Source of the DNA: an uncultured Erysipelotrichaceae bacterium
GTDB taxonomy: Bacteria; Bacillota_I; Bacilli_A; Erysipelotrichales; Erysipelotrichaceae
Length of the DNA stretch: 7,770 nt
Assembly: GCA_937902945.1 (NCBI GenBank)
Contig: CALEMD010000269.1
Span: forward strand, 1 to 7,770
Reading direction: 5' to 3'
Shown here: piece after piece, positions 5,286 to 7,770 of the stretch
How the letters are laid out: each line of letters starts with the position of its first letter
Numbering within the stretch: the stretch's first letter is position 1
Notes under the pieces: generated by a model
The model's database searches: none
Seen by the model: the letters and a program-made list of their open reading frames with translations, nothing else
What the model was told of the DNA's origin: nothing
Position numbers and translations under genes: made by a program

Positions 5286-6773
5286 TCAGTCAATTGGCTT
5301 CATTGTCGGGAACAGCAATACTTCACGAATGGATTCAGCACCTGTCAATAACATGACAAGTCTGTCTACGCCGATTCCGATACCGCCTGTAGGAGGCAGT
5401 CCGTATTCAAGAGCTTCTACATAATCTGTATCCATCTCATTGGCTTCATCATCGCCGAGGTTCTTCAGTTCCATCTGCTTTTCAAAACGTTCTCTCTGAT
5501 CAATTGGATCATTGAGTTCTGTAAATGCATTGTCATATTCTGTTCCGCAGATCATCAATTCAAAGCGCTGGGTAAAGCGAGGATCTTTCTCATCTTTCTT
5601 TGCCAGCGGGGAAATTTCAATTGGATGTCCCGTCACAAATGTCGGCTGAATAATCTTGTCTTCACAGAATTCATCAAAGAACAGACTGATGATATTGCCT
5701 ACTGAATGCTGGTGCGGCGCAACCTCAACATGGTGCTCCTTGGCAAGATTCAATGCTTCTTCTACTGTCATTGGAACTCTGAAGTCTACACCTGTTATTT
5801 CCTTGACTGCATCTGTCATATCCCATCTCTTATATGGTGCTTTCAAAGAGATTGTATGGCCTGCATATTCAAAATCCGTCTTGCCATATGTTTCCATGGC
5901 AACTGCTTCAAACAGTTCTTCATTGAGCTTCATCATTCCCTCTAAGTCACTATAAGCAAGATATGCTTCTACTGTAGTGAACTCAGGATTGTGCTTAGGA
6001 TCCATTCCTTCATTGCGGAATATTCTTCCTATTTCGTAGACACCTTCCATGCCACCGACAATCAGTCTCTTCAAAGAGAGTTCTGTCGCTATACGCAGAT
6101 AGAAATCTCTATCCAGTGCATTGTGGTGCGTAATGAACGGACGTGCATTGGCTCCGCCAAGGATTGGTGAAAGAATAGGTGTTTCTACTTCAATCATTCC
6201 CTGTCCATCAAGATAATGCTGGATAGCACGTATAATACGCGGACGCATAATAGCAATGTTTCTGCTGTTCTCGTTCATGATCAGATCAAGGTATCTGCGT
6301 CTGTATCTTTCTTCAACGTCTGTCAGACCATGGAACTTCTCCGGCAATGGACGCAGCGCCTTGCTTAAGTGCGTATATTCGTGTGCTTCAATAGACAGCT
6401 CTCCGCTGTCAGTCTTGATTACCTTGCCCTGAATTCCAACAATGTCACCAAGGTCACTGAGCTTGAAAATCTCATAGACTTCATCACCGACAATTCTCTT
6501 GTTTACAACTGACTGTATCTGTCCGTCTCGATCAAGAAGATGCATGAATCCAAGCTTGCCCATTCTGCGCTTAGTCATAATTCTGCCGGCAATAGCCACC
6601 TGTACATCCATTGCGTCCAGTTCTTCTTTTGTCTTGTCCTGATACAGTTTTCTGAGTTCTCCAGAACGATGCGTACGCTTATACGCATGTCCAAATGGAT
6701 CAATTCCCATTTCTTTCAGCTGGTTCATCTTCTGAATTCTTGCCAATTGCTGGTCTGTGTATTCTTCTGCCAT
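5286..6773 (-). CDS. lysS: Lysyl-tRNA synthetase, class II
   Basis: 495 residues, the normal length for bacterial LysRS. ATG at 6773 follows AGGGAGG by a few bases. The enzyme attaches lysine to tRNA-Lys in the cytoplasm. Domains: an anticodon-binding OB fold at about 56-140 (VAIAGRIMTKRRMGKLGFM...), then the class II catalytic core with motif 1 around 185-203 (IEVETPILSPI), GGANARPF at 206-213, motif 2 at about 247-271 (EIGRIFRNEGMD followed by HNPEFTTVEAY), and motif 3 at 463-489 (GGIGIGVDRLVMLL, ending at LLFP). All key residues appear present and the frame is intact. Its codon use and composition look like a resident housekeeping gene. It is a single-gene unit with its own promoter, T-box leader and terminator. 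The product is certain. Confidence 0.99.
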   Translation of the reverse strand: MAEEYTDQQLARIQKMNQLKEMGIDPFGHAYKRTHRSGELRKLYQDKTKEELDAMDVQVAIAGRIMTKRRMGKLGFMHLLDRDGQIQSVVNKRIVGDEVYEIFKLSDLGDIVGIQGKVIKTDSGELSIEAHEYTHLSKALRPLPEKFHGLTDVEERYRRRYLDLIMNENSRNIAIMRPRIIRAIQHYLDGQGMIEVETPILSPILGGANARPFITHHNALDRDFYLRIATELSLKRLIVGGMEGVYEIGRIFRNEGMDPKHNPEFTTVEAYLAYSDLEGMMKLNEELFEAVAMETYGKTDFEYAGHTISLKAPYKRWDMTDAVKEITGVDFRVPMTVEEALNLAKEHHVEVAPHQHSVGNIISLFFDEFCEDKIIQPTFVTGHPIEISPLAKKDEKDPRFTQRFELMICGTEYDNAFTELNDPIDQRERFEKQMELKNLGDDEANEMDTDYVEALEYGLPPTGGIGIGVDRLVMLLTGAESIREVLLFPTMKPID

Positions 6774-6789
6774 ATAGCCTCCCTGAGAT

Positions 6790-6825
6790 ATAAAAGACTC
6801 TTATCCTGATAGGGACGAGAGTCTT
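6790..6825 (-). terminator. T-box conditional terminator
   Basis: Perfect 8-bp stem AAGACTCT (plus 6818-6825 on the complement) with AGAGTCTT (plus 6794-6801), a 16-base loop with inner pairing, then TTTTATAT on the minus strand. It begins just after the T-box core and competes with the antiterminator formed by that core. Confidence 0.88.
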
Positions 6826-6998
6826 CTTCGTGGTACCACCCTAATTCACAGCAGAATCGCTGCCTCATAGATGTCTTTTAACGCGGACGCGTTGATCTCC
6901 TGAGACCTTTCAGCATGCCTGTTCTTCTTTCTTCCTTTCACCATCCGGAAGTTCTCTATGCAGAAGAGTCTGCGCTGTTTCTCATTCTTTGATCAAGC
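6790..6998 (-). promoter_or_regulatory. T-box riboswitch leader of lysS (Lys, AAA specifier)
   Basis: The lysS leader holds the T-box core AGGGTGGTACCACG (plus 6829-6842), followed by a terminator. Upstream, stem I can be drawn: AGAC (plus 6968-6971) pairs with GTCT (6903-6906), GCAT pairs with ATGC (6913-6916), and a distal hairpin CTTCC/GGAAG (6931-6951) encloses the conserved GGTGAA-type loop. The specifier loop on the 3' side reads TGAAAG; the codon AAA at plus 6908-6910 is lysine and is followed by a purine, as expected. The T-box UGGU pairs with a tRNA ending A-CCA, which fits tRNA-Lys of Bacillus-type bacteria. Uncharged tRNA-Lys should allow read-through into lysS. Confidence 0.88.
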
Positions 6999-7004
6999 GG
7001 CTAC

Positions 7005-7032
7005 ATTGTAGCATGTTCTTTTCTTCTTTCAA
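7005..7032 (-). promoter_or_regulatory. lysS promoter
   Basis: Minus-strand TTGAAA (plus 7027-7032) and TACAAT (plus 7005-7010) with a 16-base spacer, placing the transcript start near 6998, just before stem I of the T-box. Good match for a vegetative promoter. Confidence 0.65.
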
Positions 7033-7081
7033 AGCAGGAAATACGTATGATTATGCCAAGGTAGATTGTTTGCCATTGATA

Positions 7082-7561
7082 TTAATGCCAGTGGGTAAAT
7101 ATATATACGCATCCTGCTAAGCACAGAATCAGCAGACTCATTAATATCGGATGTTCTTTCAGCATGTAGCACAAACCTGAAAACATAGGACCATCACTTT
7201 CAACAAAACGATTTCTATCCTTAGTATCTCGTTTCCAAAGCCACGCAGTATCACCCGCAAAGGAGTTATCGAGTGCCTCAGTTGCTTTTATTTCAGCGAA
7301 CCAAAATTCATTTGCACACATTTTCGCTTTAAGAGGATCCTTGCCTGCAAGTTTATAAAAAAGCTCTGTATACCCAGGTGAAAGCATCACATCTTTCTCA
7401 AAAGGTTCATCTTCAGGAACAATGTAGTTTTCAGCATTGAACCCTTCTTCTGGACAAAACAGTTTGGCATAGTACTTGTCTGCGACAAAATGATCGTTTA
7501 CCCTTCTGCACCTGAATACGATCGTATCTTCTTTAAAAATGCCGAAATAAGGATTTTTCAT
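7082..7561 (-). CDS. Hypothetical protein with C-terminal membrane anchor
   Basis: 159 residues from ATG at 7561, with TGGAGA about 6 bases upstream, a believable start. I do not recognise the family. No signal peptide is present. Residues 1-135 are soluble, acidic and rich in aromatic residues (NPYFGIF, DKYYAKLF, ANEFWFAEI, DTAWLWKRD). Residues about 138-156 (ILMSLLILCLAGCVYIF) form one hydrophobic segment, leaving only THWH after it, so the protein looks tail-anchored with its bulk in the cytoplasm. It lies upstream of lysS on the same strand, but lysS has its own promoter and leader, so they need not be functionally linked. Codon use resembles the neighbours. The frame and start are well supported; function is unknown. 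Confidence 0.75.
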   Translation of the reverse strand: MKNPYFGIFKEDTIVFRCRRVNDHFVADKYYAKLFCPEEGFNAENYIVPEDEPFEKDVMLSPGYTELFYKLAGKDPLKAKMCANEFWFAEIKATEALDNSFAGDTAWLWKRDTKDRNRFVESDGPMFSGLCYMLKEHPILMSLLILCLAGCVYIFTHWH

Positions 7562-7592
7562 ATTGTCTCCATGTGATACTCATTTTACCACG

Positions 7593-7620
7593 CACCATTT
7601 GCAATGGCTCACAAATGGTG
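7593..7620. repeat. 9-bp perfect inverted repeat upstream of the hypothetical gene
   Basis: CACCATTTG (7593-7601) and CAAATGGTG (7612-7620) with a 10-base centre. It lies about 32 bases before the start codon of the 159-residue protein, without a T-run on either side, so it looks more like an operator or leader hairpin than a terminator. Role unproven. Confidence 0.5.
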
Positions 7621-7640
7621 TTTGAGGCCGCAGGCAAAAA

Positions 7641-7679
7641 GAAACGGATCCAGGAGAACATCCTCCCATGATCCGTTTC
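7641..7679 (-). terminator. Rho-independent terminator of a gene beyond the right edge
   Basis: Perfect 10-bp stem GAAACGGATC (7641-7650) and GATCCGTTTC (7670-7679), with inner GGAG/CTCC pairing in the loop, followed on the minus strand by TTTTTG. The gene it ends must lie to the right of 7680, coming from the right. It isolates the hypothetical gene from that transcript. Confidence 0.85.
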
Positions 7680-7770
7680 GCAGCGTATTGTATTTTGCTT
7701 ATGCCAGCAGGCTTTGGATAACCAAAGTTTTCTGGGGACAAGTTAATTGGGGACAACAACTGGGGTCAGG
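7680..7770. other. Non-coding right edge with a small hairpin and GGGGACAA repeats
   Basis: No convincing reading frame is seen. It holds a 6-bp hairpin CTTTGG-ATAA-CCAAAG (7712-7727), then TGGGGACAA at 7733-7741 and again at 7748-7756, with a diverged third copy TGGGGTCAG at 7761-7769. Short GGGGACA/GGGGTCAG tracts of this type often flank REP-associated Y1 transposase genes in other bacteria, so such a gene may lie just outside; that is a guess. Confidence 0.4.

Noticed and set aside
5656..5955. Plus-strand frames within lysS (99 and 79 codons)
   Set aside because: They are shadows of the highly conserved lysS coding strand.
7712..7727. CTTTGG-ATAA-CCAAAG hairpin as a plus-strand terminator
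   Set aside because: The stem is only 6 bp and the T-run is short (TTTT), with no plus-strand gene upstream to terminate.
1..7770. CRISPR arrays, tRNA or rRNA genes
   Set aside because: I found no regularly spaced repeats and no cloverleaf or rRNA-like sequence; the only CCA-like pairing is the T-box core.

Overview
The window looks like a chromosomal segment of a low-to-moderate G+C gut Firmicute. I would guess the Erysipelotrichaceae or a close relative. This rests on gene content and style, not on a database match: a lipoprotein flavin reductase with a divergent AraC regulator, a T-box-controlled class II lysyl-tRNA synthetase, AGGAGG-type ribosome binding sites, the standard code, and an IS200/IS605 element with typical Firmicute ends. 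Almost every gene is on the minus strand; the exception is the AraC regulator.

Layout, left to right. (1) 1-680, minus: the N-terminal 226 codons of an exported FAD-dependent reductase lipoprotein, running off the left edge. The last 89 bases form a perfect 31-bp foldback that may be an assembly end artefact. (2) 681-842: divergent intergenic region with a perfect dyad that could be an operator. (3) 843-1950, plus: an AraC-family regulator whose HTH domain is cut by (4) a complete-looking IS200/IS605 element (about 1951-3690, minus) carrying tnpA and tnpB. The regulator's frame runs on into the right end of the element, giving a chimeric C-terminus that stops at 2099. (5) 3684-5028, minus: a HipBA-type toxin-antitoxin locus. 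HipB looks intact. HipA is dead by three visible lesions: an in-frame TAA, loss of the catalytic Asp, and a missing C-terminus. (6) 5286-7032, minus: lysS with terminator, T-box leader (AAA lysine specifier) and promoter. (7) 7082-7561, minus: an unrecognised protein of 159 residues with a C-terminal membrane anchor. (8) 7593-7770: a hairpin, a strong minus-strand terminator for a gene beyond the right edge, and short GGGGACAA-type repeats.

How it fits together: the left half is an accessory region under decay. A substrate-responsive reductase/regulator pair lost the regulator's DNA-binding end to an insertion sequence, and an adjacent toxin-antitoxin locus has lost its toxin. The right half (lysS and its leader) is housekeeping. 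I see no clear previously undescribed system. The points most worth a second look are the IS/AraC/hipA junction, the zinc-ribbon change in TnpB, the terminal foldback, and the small anchored protein of unknown function.
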